Assembly: GCA_903829015.1 (NCBI GenBank)
Contig: CAIKOJ010000151.1
Span: forward strand, 95,136-159,135
Direction: 5' to 3'
Source of the DNA: an uncultured Bacteroidota bacterium
GTDB taxonomy: Bacteria > Bacteroidota > Bacteroidia > Chitinophagales > Chitinophagaceae
DNA length: 64,000 bases
Positions 43,306 through 53,900 of the stretch are shown here, one piece after another; position 1 is the stretch's first letter, and the number at the start of each line of letters is the position of its first letter. Made by a program: the position numbers and the translations under genes. Under the pieces are notes generated by a model. It searched no databases and was not told the DNA's origin. It was given only the letters and a program-made list of their open reading frames with translations.

Positions 43306-44067
43306 ATGGGAAAAATCCAAACACAATTCAGGGATCTGAAATCGCAGGGAAAGAGTGGTTTCGCTGTTCTTGCCGACCCGGACAAGATAGCACCGGCGGA
43401 AATGCAGTATCTGGCGCGGCTGTGCAATGACGCAAAGGTTGATTTCCTGTTTATGGGTGGCAGCTTGCTGATGGCACACCAAATGGAATTGTGCATTCAG
43501 CGTTTTAAAACAGAAAGCGACATTCCCGTGGTACTGTTTCCGGGCAGTCCGGCGCAGGTAACACCTTATGCAGATGCGTTATTGTACCTGTCGTTAGTTT
43601 CAGGTAGAAATGCCGATATGCTCATAGGGCAACACGTAATATCAGCACCACAGGTTAAAGCCAGCGGACTTGAAGTGATATCCACCGGATATATGATCAT
43701 TGATGGAGGTGTGCAGACAACAGTGTCATATATCAGCAATGCACAGCCCATTCCGGCAGACAAGCCCGAAATAGCACTCTGCACAGCATGGGCTGCCGAA
43801 CTGCAGGGAAAGCATATAATATATATGGATGCAGGAAGCGGTGCCAGAAGACCGGTATCTGCTGAGATGATCCAAAAGGTGAGCAGCCATATAGATGTAC
43901 CTCTGGTAGTTGGTGGTGGTATTCTCACTCCTGAGAAAGTACACGAAAACTGCAAAGCCGGGGCAAACATTGTGGTGGTGGGCAATGCCATAGAACGAGA
44001 CCCAATGCTTATAAGAGATATGGCGCAGGCTGCAAGGGCAGCGGCAACAGAAAAGACACTGAATTAA
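43306..44067 (+). CDS. Geranylgeranylglyceryl/heptaprenylglyceryl phosphate synthase (GGGPS, group II)
   Basis: 253 residues, TIM barrel of the PcrB/GGGPS family, which joins a polyprenyl diphosphate to glycerol-1-phosphate, the first ether-lipid step in archaea. 'FAVLADPDKIAPAE' (DPDK), 'DFLFMGGSLLM', 'IIYMDAGSGARRPVS' and 'VVGGGILTPEKV' are the phosphate- and Mg-binding motifs. Bacteroidota members have been characterised as active GGGPS; the downstream product is not known here. A predicted NAD-dependent epimerase-type gene lies 105 bases on in the same direction. Confidence 0.92.
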   Translation: MGKIQTQFRDLKSQGKSGFAVLADPDKIAPAEMQYLARLCNDAKVDFLFMGGSLLMAHQMELCIQRFKTESDIPVVLFPGSPAQVTPYADALLYLSLVSGRNADMLIGQHVISAPQVKASGLEVISTGYMIIDGGVQTTVSYISNAQPIPADKPEIALCTAWAAELQGKHIIYMDAGSGARRPVSAEMIQKVSSHIDVPLVVGGGILTPEKVHENCKAGANIVVVGNAIERDPMLIRDMAQAARAAATEKTLN

Positions 44068-44172
44068 CTATAACATGCAGCATTATTCAAAAACAGACCG
44101 CATACCGCACGAACTCAGCCTGACTTTGAATTGTGCGTTTACCTTATTTATTACTCACTCCCACAAATAATA

Positions 44173-45156
44173 ATGGTTCTCATTACCGGCGCTAGTGGTT
44201 TTCTTGGGCAGCATCTCGTGAGGCATATTGCAGCCAGCGGCAGGCAGGCACGCGCCTTATATCATACACATAGGCCGGAAGCGGACATAGCTGCATTGCC
44301 GGGGATTGAATGGATACAGGCCGATCTGCTGGATGTATATGATGTTGAAGCTGCCATGAAAGGAGTAACGGAGATCTATCACTGCGCCGCTATAGTATCA
44401 TTCGATCCTGCCAAAAGAAACGAAATGCTTCATTTCAATCCGGAGAGTACAACTAATATCGTCAATCAGGCGTTGCTGCAGGGTGTCAGGAAAATGGTAT
44501 ATGTCAGTTCTATAGCAGCTCTTGGCCGGACAGGAGAAAACGCAAAAGCGATCAATGAAGATGCTGAATGGGGCGAAAGTCGTTACAACTCAGCTTACGG
44601 CATCAGCAAATACATTGCTGAGATGGAAGTATGGAGAGGGGTAGGTGAGGGGCTTGATGCGGTGATCGTAAATCCAGGAATTATACTGGGAGCCAGCAAC
44701 GGTCGCGACTTATCATCCAGGCTTATGCGTATCGCATACAAAGAGTTTCCGTTTTATTCAAAGGGTGTCACATCGTGGGTGTATGCAGGTGATGTTGTGA
44801 GAATAATAACCAGACTTATGGATTCTGACATTACTGGTGAACGATTTATAGTTAGCGAGGGCAATACTTCCTATAGAGATGTATTTACGATGATGGCAAG
44901 TGCTTTAAATAAAAAAGCACCGAGGTTTTATGCCAATTCTTTATTAACAGGCATTGCATGGCGCACTAGTGTGCTGGCAGGTTGGGTTACAGGGAAACCA
45001 TCATTGATCACGAAGGAAACTGTAAATAACGCAAACTCTATTTGCTTATATGACAACAATAAGCTGCTTTCGGCCTTGCCGGGATTCAGTTATACGCCCG
45101 TTAAAGATGCTATACAGGTGATGGCAAAGTCCTTTTTAGGTCAAAATAAAAAGTAA
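44173..45156 (+). CDS. NAD(P)-dependent epimerase/reductase (extended SDR)
   Basis: 327 residues from ATG 44173 ('MVLITGASGFLGQHLV'); a TTG-started extension to 44131 is not conserved-looking. Extended short-chain dehydrogenase: Rossmann motif GASGFLG at ~6-12, 'IYHCAAIVSFDPAKRNEML', and the catalytic 'SAYGISKYIAEME' (YxxxK). The family includes dihydroflavonol-4-reductase-like and 3-beta-HSD-like enzymes. Substrate unknown. Close behind GGGPS, which might suggest lipid or isoprenoid chemistry, but this is only context. Confidence 0.85.
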   Translation: MVLITGASGFLGQHLVRHIAASGRQARALYHTHRPEADIAALPGIEWIQADLLDVYDVEAAMKGVTEIYHCAAIVSFDPAKRNEMLHFNPESTTNIVNQALLQGVRKMVYVSSIAALGRTGENAKAINEDAEWGESRYNSAYGISKYIAEMEVWRGVGEGLDAVIVNPGIILGASNGRDLSSRLMRIAYKEFPFYSKGVTSWVYAGDVVRIITRLMDSDITGERFIVSEGNTSYRDVFTMMASALNKKAPRFYANSLLTGIAWRTSVLAGWVTGKPSLITKETVNNANSICLYDNNKLLSALPGFSYTPVKDAIQVMAKSFLGQNKK

Positions 45157-45341
45157 CAAATATTTTCTTTATTACAGAAAACAGTTGTAAACTTGCACGA
45201 AGGAACTGATAATTGTTCCGTCCTTTCATAGAATTTATCTGATAATTCCCATTGTCATTACTAGGTTTCAAGAGAAGATCATAGATAAATCAGCGTTAAA
45301 CGACTTTTATTTAAAATATTTTATTCAGAAAAAATCCAAGC
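45157..45341 (+). promoter_or_regulatory. Leader region of rho
   Basis: 185 bases between genes. It contains hairpin GGAAC-TGATAATT-GTTCC (45202-45219), flanked by AAG/CTT that lengthen the stem imperfectly. No long reading frame. Rho genes are often autoregulated through long leaders in other bacteria; that role here is a guess. Confidence 0.35.
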
Positions 45342-47207
45342 ATGCCTTACGACATTTTGCAGTTAAATGATATGCTCATACCTGAGCTTATAGATGTAGC
45401 TGACGCTTTAAAAATTCAAAACACAAAATCTCTCGATAAACAAGCCCTGATCAATACTATTCTCGACAGTCAGGCAAACAGCAGTAAATCTGTGGAAGAA
45501 GAACCTAAAAAACGCCGTGGACGTAAAGCTAAAGACGAGGCTCCGGCAGCAACTACAGAGCCTGAGCCAGTAGCGGTTCCGGTACCAGTAGCTCCGGTTG
45601 CGCAACCTGCAGCGGAAGTTCCGGTGAGCGCACCTACACAGGCTCAGGAAGAAGGTGTGGAGAAAAAACGCCGCCTGCGCAAACCAAAAGAAGAAATAGT
45701 ACCGGATGCTATGCCAGTGCGCCCCGAGCCAACAACCGACCCACTATGGGGCCCAATAAAAAAAGAAAGAAATCCATTACCACATCACCGTAAAGCGGAG
45801 CATAATGCACCTCAACCAGGTCAGACTCAACCGCAGCACGGACCTGCACAACAGCAACAACAGCAACAACAACAACAACAACAACAACAGCAGCAGCAAC
45901 AACCTGTGCAGTCGCAGACGCCATCAACAGAGGAAGCAACAGGCATAACAATGCCGGTTGAATCTCCGGAGGTACAGCCGCCACAACAATCTGCTGAAAA
46001 CGAAAATACAAGACCACCACAACAGCATAATCAGCAGTTTAATAACAGACCACCACGCAGGGAAGAAAAACAATCCAATTTCAACATTGAGTTTGAAGGA
46101 GTTGTAGCCAGCGAAGGGGTACTGGAAATGATGCCGGACGGATATGGTTTCCTGCGCAGCAGCGACTATAACTATCTGAGCTCACCCGATGATATTTATG
46201 TATCACCATCCCAGATAAAATTATTTGGTCTGAAAACAGGCGATACCGTAAAAGGCAATGTGCGCCCTCCAAAAGAAGGCGAAAAATATTTTGCATTACT
46301 AAAGGTAGAAACAATCAATGGCCGTCTTCCGGATGAAATCCGTGACCGCGTACCATTTGATTACCTGACACCTTTGTTCCCATTCGAGAAACTAAATCTT
46401 ACCACTACCGGCAGTAACTACAGTACCCGTATCATGGATCTGTTTACACCTATTGGTAAAGGCCAGCGCGGACTAATAGTGGCGCAGCCGAAAACAGGTA
46501 AGACCATGTTGCTTAAGGAAGTGGCCAATGCTATTGCCGCCAACCACCCGGAATGCTATCTGATGATAGTGCTGGTGGATGAGCGCCCGGAGGAAGTTAC
46601 CGACATGCAGCGCAGCGTGAATGCCGAAGTGATCGCTTCTACATTCGACGAGCCTGCAGACAAGCACGTAAAAGTATCAACCATAGCATTGCAAAAAGCG
46701 AAGCGTCTTGTGGAAGTGGGACATGATGTAGTGATACTTCTGGATTCCATCACCAGGCTGGCTCGTGCGCACAATACAGTGGCACCAGCGAGTGGCAAGG
46801 TATTAAGCGGTGGTGTTGAAGCTAATGCGATGCAAAAACCAAAGCAGTTTTTTGGTGCAGCTCGTAAAATTGAGAATGGCGGTTCACTGACAATTCTTGC
46901 TACTGCACTTATAGATACAGGTTCGAAAATGGATGAGGTGATCTTTGAAGAATTCAAGGGTACTGGTAACATGGAACTGCAGCTGGATCGTAAACTGGCC
47001 AACAAACGTATATTCCCTGCTATCGATATCACATCATCATCTACACGCCGCGACGATTTGCTGCACGACAAAGATGTTCAGAACAAGATGTGGCTGCTGC
47101 GTAACCATATCGCTGATATGAATACTGATGAGGCTATGCACTTCCTTTTGAAACAAATGAAGGGAACCAGAAGCAACGAAGAGTTTTTGGCAACCATGAA
47201 TAAATAA
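45342..47207 (+). CDS. rho: Transcription termination factor Rho with a glutamine-rich N-terminal insert
   Basis: 621 residues, ~200 more than E. coli Rho. Residues 1-45 are the Rho N-terminal helix domain ('[20 protein letters not shown]'); ~50-245 is a low-complexity Pro/Gln/Glu insert with 18 consecutive Gln; ~250-330 the RNA-binding cold-shock domain ('[20 protein letters not shown]'); ~350-615 the RecA-like ATPase ('[20 protein letters not shown]' Walker A, '[16 protein letters not shown]' Walker B, '[20 protein letters not shown]' R-loop region). Long inserts are known in Bacteroidota Rho. Essential global terminator; monocistronic. Confidence 0.96.
   Translation: MPYDILQLNDMLIPELIDVADALKIQNTKSLDKQALINTILDSQANSSKSVEEEPKKRRGRKAKDEAPAATTEPEPVAVPVPVAPVAQPAAEVPVSAPTQAQEEGVEKKRRLRKPKEEIVPDAMPVRPEPTTDPLWGPIKKERNPLPHHRKAEHNAPQPGQTQPQHGPAQQQQQQQQQQQQQQQQQQPVQSQTPSTEEATGITMPVESPEVQPPQQSAENENTRPPQQHNQQFNNRPPRREEKQSNFNIEFEGVVASEGVLEMMPDGYGFLRSSDYNYLSSPDDIYVSPSQIKLFGLKTGDTVKGNVRPPKEGEKYFALLKVETINGRLPDEIRDRVPFDYLTPLFPFEKLNLTTTGSNYSTRIMDLFTPIGKGQRGLIVAQPKTGKTMLLKEVANAIAANHPECYLMIVLVDERPEEVTDMQRSVNAEVIASTFDEPADKHVKVSTIALQKAKRLVEVGHDVVILLDSITRLARAHNTVAPASGKVLSGGVEANAMQKPKQFFGAARKIENGGSLTILATALIDTGSKMDEVIFEEFKGTGNMELQLDRKLANKRIFPAIDITSSSTRRDDLLHDKDVQNKMWLLRNHIADMNTDEAMHFLLKQMKGTRSNEEFLATMNK
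45849..45902 (+). repeat. CAA/CAG microsatellite coding 18 glutamines in rho
   Basis: Eighteen CAR codons in a row, including eight consecutive CAA. Slippage-prone trinucleotide repeat inside the disordered insert of Rho. Length change by whole codons would keep the frame. Confidence 0.9.
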
Positions 47208-47276
47208 CTGCACTGCCGGCAGGCGGATTGCAGTATTAGGGAATTATAGCTAAATTTATGTCTTATACATTAGCGC

Positions 47277-48221
47277 ATGGCACCATCACTTATAACTATA
47301 ATTACACCTTGTTATAACGAAAGTGTTTTTGCGGTTAAGTTTTTAGAAAGCCTGGAACATGAACTGTCCGGGCTTCCTTATTCTTTCTGTGTAGTATTGG
47401 TTAATGACCATTCTACCGACAACACATTGGCTTTACTAAAGGGTTTCAGGTTTAAATCAGCGAATATGTACCTGGATATTGTAGACCTTAAGTTCAATGT
47501 TGGTCATCAGGGTGCCATTTATCAGGGGTTTCTATACGGCAAAACACTTGCATCCAATCACTTCATTGTTATGGACTCTGATGGAGAAGATTCTCCGGCT
47601 GCGATTCCCGAGCTACTCAAACAACTGGATGCTGACATTGTGAATGTAGTGCGCAACAGGCGGAAAGAATCTTTTGCTTTCAAACTATTCTATTGGTTCT
47701 ATAAGCTGCTCTTCAGATTTGTCACTGGCAAACAGATGAATTTTGGCAATTTTTGCCTGATCAATCGCAATGTGCTGGAGAGTGCGGTCTTTACTACCTT
47801 TTCACATTTTGCGGCATTCCTGTCCAAACAAAGGTGCACTACCCGGTATATAGTTGCCGACAGGGAGAGCCGTATTGGCGGGCAATCTAAAATGAGTTTT
47901 AAAAAACTCTTTTATCATGGCTTCAAGTCTTTTGTGGAGTACGGAGAAGATATGCTGATGATCTTTTTCAAAGGTTTCATGATCATACTAGCTGTGTTAC
48001 TGCTGGCGGTGGGTAATGTTATCTACCAGAAGTTTATAGCGCATACCGCCATTCTGGGATGGACGAGTCTTGTTATTATAGGACTTGTGAACCTGGCAGT
48101 GATTTGCATTGGTTTTTTTGTGTTGGGCTTATTATTGATTCACCTTAACAATCAGAACTCAAACAGTAAAGAACCTATTTATGAAATATGCTCAGGAAAA
48201 CCTGTCCCGGAATCTGTATAA
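47277..48221 (+). CDS. GT2 glycosyltransferase with two C-terminal membrane helices
   Basis: 314 residues. GT-A domain ~5-225: 'TIITPCYNESVFAVKFLESL', 'VVLVNDHSTDNTLALL' and 'FIVMDSDGEDSP' (DxD-type metal site), plus 'RESRIGGQSKMSFKKLFYHG', typical of dolichyl/undecaprenyl-phosphate sugar transferases (DPM1/ArnC-like). Two helices at ~235-255 and ~270-295 anchor it. It overlaps the next gene by 41 bases, suggesting it makes the lipid-linked sugar donor used by that membrane glycosyltransferase. Confidence 0.9.
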   Translation: MAPSLITIITPCYNESVFAVKFLESLEHELSGLPYSFCVVLVNDHSTDNTLALLKGFRFKSANMYLDIVDLKFNVGHQGAIYQGFLYGKTLASNHFIVMDSDGEDSPAAIPELLKQLDADIVNVVRNRRKESFAFKLFYWFYKLLFRFVTGKQMNFGNFCLINRNVLESAVFTTFSHFAAFLSKQRCTTRYIVADRESRIGGQSKMSFKKLFYHGFKSFVEYGEDMLMIFFKGFMIILAVLLLAVGNVIYQKFIAHTAILGWTSLVIIGLVNLAVICIGFFVLGLLLIHLNNQNSNSKEPIYEICSGKPVPESV

Positions 48222-49731
48222 ATACATCTTCGGGTTATTTTCGCTTGTTATCTTAAGCAGGTGCGTTTTAATCCCTTACTACGATATTAATCTGGGTGGC
48301 ATTGAGCCAAATGTGATCTACGGCATCCAGCGTATTTTACTCGGGCAACCATTATACCAGGATCCATCTTCGGGAGCATATGCGATTATACAATACACAC
48401 CACTCTACTATTATTTTGTTGCGGGAGTTGGTAAGCTGGTTAACTCAGACAGTCATAAGCTGGGGCTGGATGTACATGCTGTGTATACTCTGGCGAGAGT
48501 AATTGCTCTGATTTTCAATTTGCTTACGGTAGCGGTTGTGGCACTGATCATTCGTACCTGGCGCTTTAGCTGGATATATTGCATTGCTATGGCCATGCCG
48601 GTTATGATCTTCCTTACCAACCACTACTATACCCGCGGCGACTGTATGCATTTATTCTTGTTTACCCTGGCAATATACTGTTACATACTGTATAGCCAGA
48701 AAAGCAAATTAGCCTACGTGATACTCAGTTCTTTGTTTGCAGCCGCATGTTTTATGACTAAGCAGAGCGGAATACTCTGCATTGGTATCGTAGGCTTTTG
48801 CCTGCTGTTTGTTGAGAGAAAATTCCTTGTTGCGGTAATGTACGGAATACTTACTCTGGCATTTGGCTGGGCACTGGCCAAAATGTGTATTCAAAATGAC
48901 TGGCTTGCTTTTTACCAGAACGCCTACCTGGGTCTGAAAAACGGAATTGATCTCAGCTTCCTGTATACCATATTCATCAGTCAATTTTTTCTAGAAATTG
49001 TACCCTGCTATTTGTTGGGCGGTTTGATCGTTTACCTGGGTATCAGGCGTGATACAGATAAAACGTTCAAAATAATGGCATGGGGTGTATTGTTGTCGTG
49101 GTGGTTTGCGGTAATCACTGGGCTAAAAATTGGTAGCAGTAATAACTACTTTATTGAATTCCTCTTATTCGTGATCATAGCACTGGCATGGTTTTTACAA
49201 CATGTACCGGAAGACAAAATACTGTTCAGACTAAAAGGCAGGAAAATGTCTTACCGCACATATGCGCTTGTGGCTTTTATCATTCTAATATCTTCGAAAA
49301 CAATGGGGTTGTTCTCCGGGGTATTTGTAGAGAAGGGGTATAAAAACGACTATCAGGAATATGCGAAGGAAATGGAACTCTATAAATATTTTAGAGAGCA
49401 GCTACATATACAAACTGGAGACAGGATCTATTTTACAGAACGCAGGTTCCTGGATAATGTTTTTGCTGAGTATACTATTGTGCCAGTTAAGGATGTAACA
49501 ACACAAGTTTATTTATCGAGCAGCACCACGTTCGATTTTAAGAGCTTTGAGGCAGGTATGAACAGCGGAATGATCAAGTATATAGTAACTGAAGATAAAA
49601 GAGAGGAAATAAATGTTACTACTACTTTTTATGATCTGCCGTTTATAAAGTTCGATGTAAATCGTTTCAGATTGGTGGCGCAGATAGCCGGGTATAAGAT
49701 ATATAGCTTTGTACCCGCTGCCGTACTATAA
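48181..49731 (+). CDS. Polytopic membrane glycosyltransferase (GT-C fold, GT39/ArnT-like)
   Basis: 516 residues with about 11 hydrophobic helices and an acidic first loop: 'YYDINLGGIEPNVIYGIQRI' and 'YAIIQYTPLYYYFV', the GT-C pattern with catalytic acidic residues after helix 1. 'TNHYYTRGDCMHLFLFTLAI' is a further conserved-looking loop. The C-terminal ~110 residues are periplasmic. The ATG at 48181 lies inside the preceding GT2 gene, and the overlap argues for coupling. Likely transfers a lipid-phosphate-linked sugar to an envelope acceptor; the acceptor is unknown. Confidence 0.78.
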   Translation: MKYAQENLSRNLYKYIFGLFSLVILSRCVLIPYYDINLGGIEPNVIYGIQRILLGQPLYQDPSSGAYAIIQYTPLYYYFVAGVGKLVNSDSHKLGLDVHAVYTLARVIALIFNLLTVAVVALIIRTWRFSWIYCIAMAMPVMIFLTNHYYTRGDCMHLFLFTLAIYCYILYSQKSKLAYVILSSLFAAACFMTKQSGILCIGIVGFCLLFVERKFLVAVMYGILTLAFGWALAKMCIQNDWLAFYQNAYLGLKNGIDLSFLYTIFISQFFLEIVPCYLLGGLIVYLGIRRDTDKTFKIMAWGVLLSWWFAVITGLKIGSSNNYFIEFLLFVIIALAWFLQHVPEDKILFRLKGRKMSYRTYALVAFIILISSKTMGLFSGVFVEKGYKNDYQEYAKEMELYKYFREQLHIQTGDRIYFTERRFLDNVFAEYTIVPVKDVTTQVYLSSSTTFDFKSFEAGMNSGMIKYIVTEDKREEINVTTTFYDLPFIKFDVNRFRLVAQIAGYKIYSFVPAAVL

Positions 49732-49776
49732 ATAAAAAAGCATTTACAAGCGGGCGGTTTCCCATTTGTAAATGCT
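49731..49776 (-). terminator. Terminator of the 34-residue membrane peptide gene
   Basis: AGCATTTACAA (49739-49749) and TTGTAAATGCT (49766-49776) form an 11-bp perfect stem. On the minus strand it is followed by TTTTTTATTTATAG, a strong T-tract, and lies 17 bases after the small gene's stop. It could also end the glycosyltransferase mRNA weakly on the plus strand. Confidence 0.8.
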
Positions 49777-49792
49777 ACAATTTATTTTGAGA

Positions 49793-49897
49793 CTACCTGT
49801 TAAATAAGAAGTAGCAGACTATTACTGCTGCAACTAATGCAATGTATGCAACACCATAGGTCGCAAAATCCGAGTGCTCTAATTCGTTCCTTTTCAT
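49793..49897 (-). CDS. 34-residue single-span membrane peptide
   Basis: Encodes 34 residues: a polar start 'MKRNELEHSDFATYG', then a helix 'VAYIALVAAVIVCYFLF' and a final 'NR'. Too short for most gene finders. Support: a near-ideal intrinsic terminator 17 bases downstream on the same strand, no other gene for that terminator to serve, and a membrane-peptide composition. It lies alone in a 350-base gap. Homology and function are unknown; size and shape resemble small respiratory or stress-complex subunits but no such claim is made. Confidence 0.5.
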   Translation of the reverse strand: MKRNELEHSDFATYGVAYIALVAAVIVCYFLFNR

Positions 49898-50083
49898 AGT
49901 TTTTGATTTTATTATACTAAAGCTACGACACCTTTTTGTACCCTTCTTCAACTAAATGAATAACGAATTGTTAATCCAATTCGCTCACTTTTTAAGTTAT
50001 TAATAGGTGTTGGTTGTTAACTGTGCCGTAACAATATCTGGCTCGTTTTTTGCAATTGTCTTTCGGCTTGCAAGATTCGAACT

Positions 50084-50875
50084 TCAGAAAAATATTTTGA
50101 CGGTGCGGTACCTGATAGTGCGCAGATTATCCTGGCTGATACCCAGCAAGGCAGCCATAGGCGCATGATTCAAAGCAATCTCCAGATAACCCGCATCGTT
50201 GAATTTGCACAATGAATTTCCTTCGGGGACATCATTGTAGTTATTGCTTACAACAATAATTTCATCGGCTTTAGGAACCCTGATCCTGAATGGTTTGGTA
50301 CCAATCAGTTGTTCAAACTGGACTTTGTTGATATCCAGCACCACATTTCCATACCGGTCTATATGCCTGATACCGCAATCTATACCATCGGGAAACTCAC
50401 GGCGTAAATTGGGAGCTATCCCTTTTTCAAATTCAAATCGCATAACTGGCAGCAGCTCCCCGTTCAGTATATTCTGCGCAAGTGTTGCACATTGTAAGCC
50501 CCAGTCTTTGAAACTATAGGGTTTAAAAAATTCGAAGAATAATCGCGTATTTTCCATTGTCTCACCAAAAGCCAGTGGCAAAACTCCATTGTCCGGAGCA
50601 ATAAAATAATGACCATCTTTTTGCACAGCAAGAAGCCGAGGGTTGCTGCCACCAAAAATATCTGCTGCCACAATATGCACAGACCCGGCAGGAAAATGTC
50701 TGTATGCAGACTGTAAAACGTAAGCTGAATTTTCAAGATTGTACTCTGAAATTCTATTGGTGATGTCTACCGGAACGATACCCTTGCAATGATTCATCAA
50801 CATCGCTTTCAACGCCGCCAAAGATGGATTACCCGGCCCAAGGTCTGACAATATGGTAATAGCGATGTTACTCAC
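50084..50875 (-). CDS. SAM hydroxide adenosyltransferase (DUF62) family protein
   Basis: 263 residues from a GTG start. Member of the DUF62/SAM-dependent halogenase-like family that hydrolyses S-adenosylmethionine to adenosine and methionine. 'ITILSDLGPGNPSLAALKAM' takes the place of the usual TDFG..DxYVGxMKG block: the Asp is kept, but the Phe, Tyr and Gly positions differ. 'FIAPDNGVLPLAF' matches the PDNG motif and 'IRHIDRYGNVVLDI' the DxFGN motif. Two-domain length is normal. Catalytic competence is uncertain given the divergent first motif. A promoter and the infB terminator lie upstream. Confidence 0.83.
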   Translation of the reverse strand: MSNIAITILSDLGPGNPSLAALKAMLMNHCKGIVPVDITNRISEYNLENSAYVLQSAYRHFPAGSVHIVAADIFGGSNPRLLAVQKDGHYFIAPDNGVLPLAFGETMENTRLFFEFFKPYSFKDWGLQCATLAQNILNGELLPVMRFEFEKGIAPNLRREFPDGIDCGIRHIDRYGNVVLDINKVQFEQLIGTKPFRIRVPKADEIIVVSNNYNDVPEGNSLCKFNDAGYLEIALNHAPMAALLGISQDNLRTIRYRTVKIFF

Positions 50876-50941
50876 TTGTATTGATGCTTTCTATTTTGCA
50901 GTAAAATTAATAAACTAACCAAAGGAACGGCTAATAAATAA

Positions 50942-50965
50942 AAAGCCCGCCAAACGGCGGGCTTT
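50942..50965 (-). terminator. Intrinsic terminator of the rimP-nusA-infB operon
   Basis: AAAGCCCGCC (50942-50951) and GGCGGGCTTT (50956-50965) form a 10-bp stem with loop AAAC. On the minus strand the stem is followed by TTTATTTATTAG. It lies 34 bases after the infB stop. Confidence 0.9.
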
Positions 50966-50998
50966 CTTAAAATTTATAGTACTACTTAATTTGCACAA

Positions 50999-53900
50999 TT
51001 ATAAAGTACGCTTCACTTCTACTTCATCGTAACCTTCAATGATATCACCTACACGTATGTCGCTGTAGTTTTTGATAGAAAGACCACATTCATAACCAGC
51101 ATTTACATCCTTCACGTCATCTTTGAATCGTTTCAGTGAACCCAGTTCGCCGGCGTAAACTACGATACCGTCGCGTATCAGGTTCAGTTTCGTCTGGCGT
51201 GTCATCTTGCCATCGAGTACGTAGCAACCTGCAATTGTACCCACGCCACTGATCTTGTACACTTCGCGTACTTCGATGTTGCTGACGGTCTTTTTCTCCA
51301 CCTTCGGTTCCAGCAGACCTTCCATAGCACTCTTGATCTCATCAATTGCATCGTAGATGATCGAGTAAGTACGGATCTCAATGTTCTCCTGTGTAGCGAG
51401 CCTTGCTGCCTGTATAGAAGGACGCACCTGGAAGCCAATGATAATGGCATCTGACGCTGTAGCCAGCAATACGTCACTCTCGGTTATCTGCCCTACACCT
51501 TTATGTACTACATTGATGGCTACTTCTTCGGTTGACAATTTCTGCAATGAATCGCTCAATGCTTCTACTGAACCGTCAAAGTCACCTTTGATGATAACAC
51601 CCAGTTCTTTAAAGTTTCCGAGAGCCAGACGGCGACCGATCTCATCGAGGGTTATGTGCTTACGTGCACGTATACCCTGCTCACGCATGATCTGCGCTCT
51701 GTGACCGGCCAGGTCTTTTGCTTCATCTTCATCTTCAAATACACGGAATTTCTCACCCGCCTGTGGCGCACCGTTCAAACCAAGAATCTGTACCGGAGTT
51801 GAAGGACCGGCAGTTTTCACACGCTGTCCACGTTCGTTGAACATCGCTTTGATTTTGCCATAGTGCTGTCCGCAGGCAATCATATCGCCCTGATTAAGCG
51901 TACCATTCTGCACAAGTATTGTAGACTGGTAACCACGTCCCTTATCCAGAGACGCTTCGATCACACTTCCTGATGCCGACCTATCAGGGTTAGCTTTCAG
52001 TTCGAGTAATTCAGCCTCAAGGCCTATTTTTTCAAGAAGGATATCTATGTTCAGCCCTTTCTTAGCCGATATAGCCTGACACTGGAATTTACCACCCCAG
52101 TCTTCTACCAGGATATTCATATTGGCCAGTTGTTCTTTTATTTTTTCTGGATTTGCACCTTCTTTATCTATTTTATTGATGGCAAAGATCATTGGCAGGT
52201 TTGCAGCCTGTGCATGCGATATAGCCTCCTTAGTTTGAGGCATGATAGCATCGTCTGCCGCTACCACAATTACTGCAACGTCTGCCACCTTAGCACCTCT
52301 GGCACGCATGGCTGTAAACGCCTCGTGACCCGGTGTATCCAGGAAGGTGATATTCTTTCCTGTAGAAGTAGTAACGCGGTAGGCACCAATGTGCTGGGTA
52401 ATGCCACCGGCCTCACCTGCAACTACATTTGCGCTACGTATATAGTCGAGCAAAGAAGTTTTACCATGATCTACGTGACCCATGATGGTAACGATAGGTG
52501 CACGCGGGCTCAGATCAGCTTCATCATCCACTTCCTCCACCTGCTCTTCCGCTTCCTGCTCCAGATTAATAAATTCGACATCGTAACCAAACTCGCTAGA
52601 CACCAATTCAATTACTTCCGCATCAAGACGCTGATTAATGGACACCATTATACCAAGACTCATACACTTGCTGATGACATCGGCAAAACTCACGTTGAGC
52701 ATGCTCGCCAATTCACTCACGGATATGAACTCGGTAACCTGTATTGTGTTGCCTTGTTCAGCATTTTCAGCGGCTGCACGCTTGTCCGCCATTTCATCAC
52801 GTTTGTTACGACGGTATTTGGCTTTAAGGTTTTTGCTGCGGGTTGATCCGGTAAGCTTGGCTTGTGTTTCCCTGATCTTATCCTGAATAGCTTTAGTATC
52901 GATTTCCTGCTGTTGTGCAGATATAGGCGCATTACGTGGAGCTCCTCTACGGTCTCCACCCGGGCCACCCGGCCTGAAGGTTCCACCACCAGGACCACGA
53001 TTACCCTGATATCCACCACCCTGCTGACCAGGAGGTGGCCTGCGTTCGCGATTGAATGGAGAAGCCGGTGGTCTACTACCTGGCACTCCGCTACCCGGAG
53101 CCTGATTTCTATCCCTGTTATTCGGATCCTGCCTTGGTGCTTCCGGCTTCTTTTCTACCGGAATGCGTTTACGCTTGCGTTTCTCCCCTCTATCCAGCCT
53201 GTTATCTGGCCTGGTACCCGAGCCTGATGGCTGAGATACAGGCAATTCAATTCTGCCTATTATTTTCGGCCCCTCCAATTTCGGAGCCCTCATTTCAATA
53301 TGTTCGGGCTTATTGCTGGTATCCTCTTCAGGCGCAGCCTCAATAACCGGTGGTTCTTCCTTCACTTTGGCTACCACTACTACCTGTTCAGGAACGCTTT
53401 CTTCCTGTTGTACGTCGGCTTCTGCCTCCTTGGCTGCCTTCTTTGGCGCTTCTTTTTTAACCGTTTCTGTTTTCTTTGCGGCACCCTTCTTAGGCCGCGA
53501 AGAAAGATTCATATCTTCCAGGTTAATCTTCCCAAGTATGTTTGGCCCCTCTATTTTAGGAGCCTTAACATCAAGATGTTCGGGCGACTCAGCCGGTTCA
53601 GCAGCTTTAGTTTTAACTTCAGGAACCGTTACCGGAGGCACAACTTCTACTTTAGCAACTACTTCAACAGGCTTTACAGGTTCTACAGGTTTTGCAGCTA
53701 CTGGCTGTTCTACTACTTTCTTAGGCTCTTCTTTTACCTCTACTACCTTAGGCTTTTCTACTTCCTTCGGCTTAGGCTTCACCTCTGCCGGAGCTACTAC
53801 TTCTTCTTTCTTATCTTTCCCTGTAATATCAAGATCCTCTTTAGACTTTCTCAGGCTATCAAGCAATGATCCTTTAGGTAATGCAATCTCCTCACTCCTG

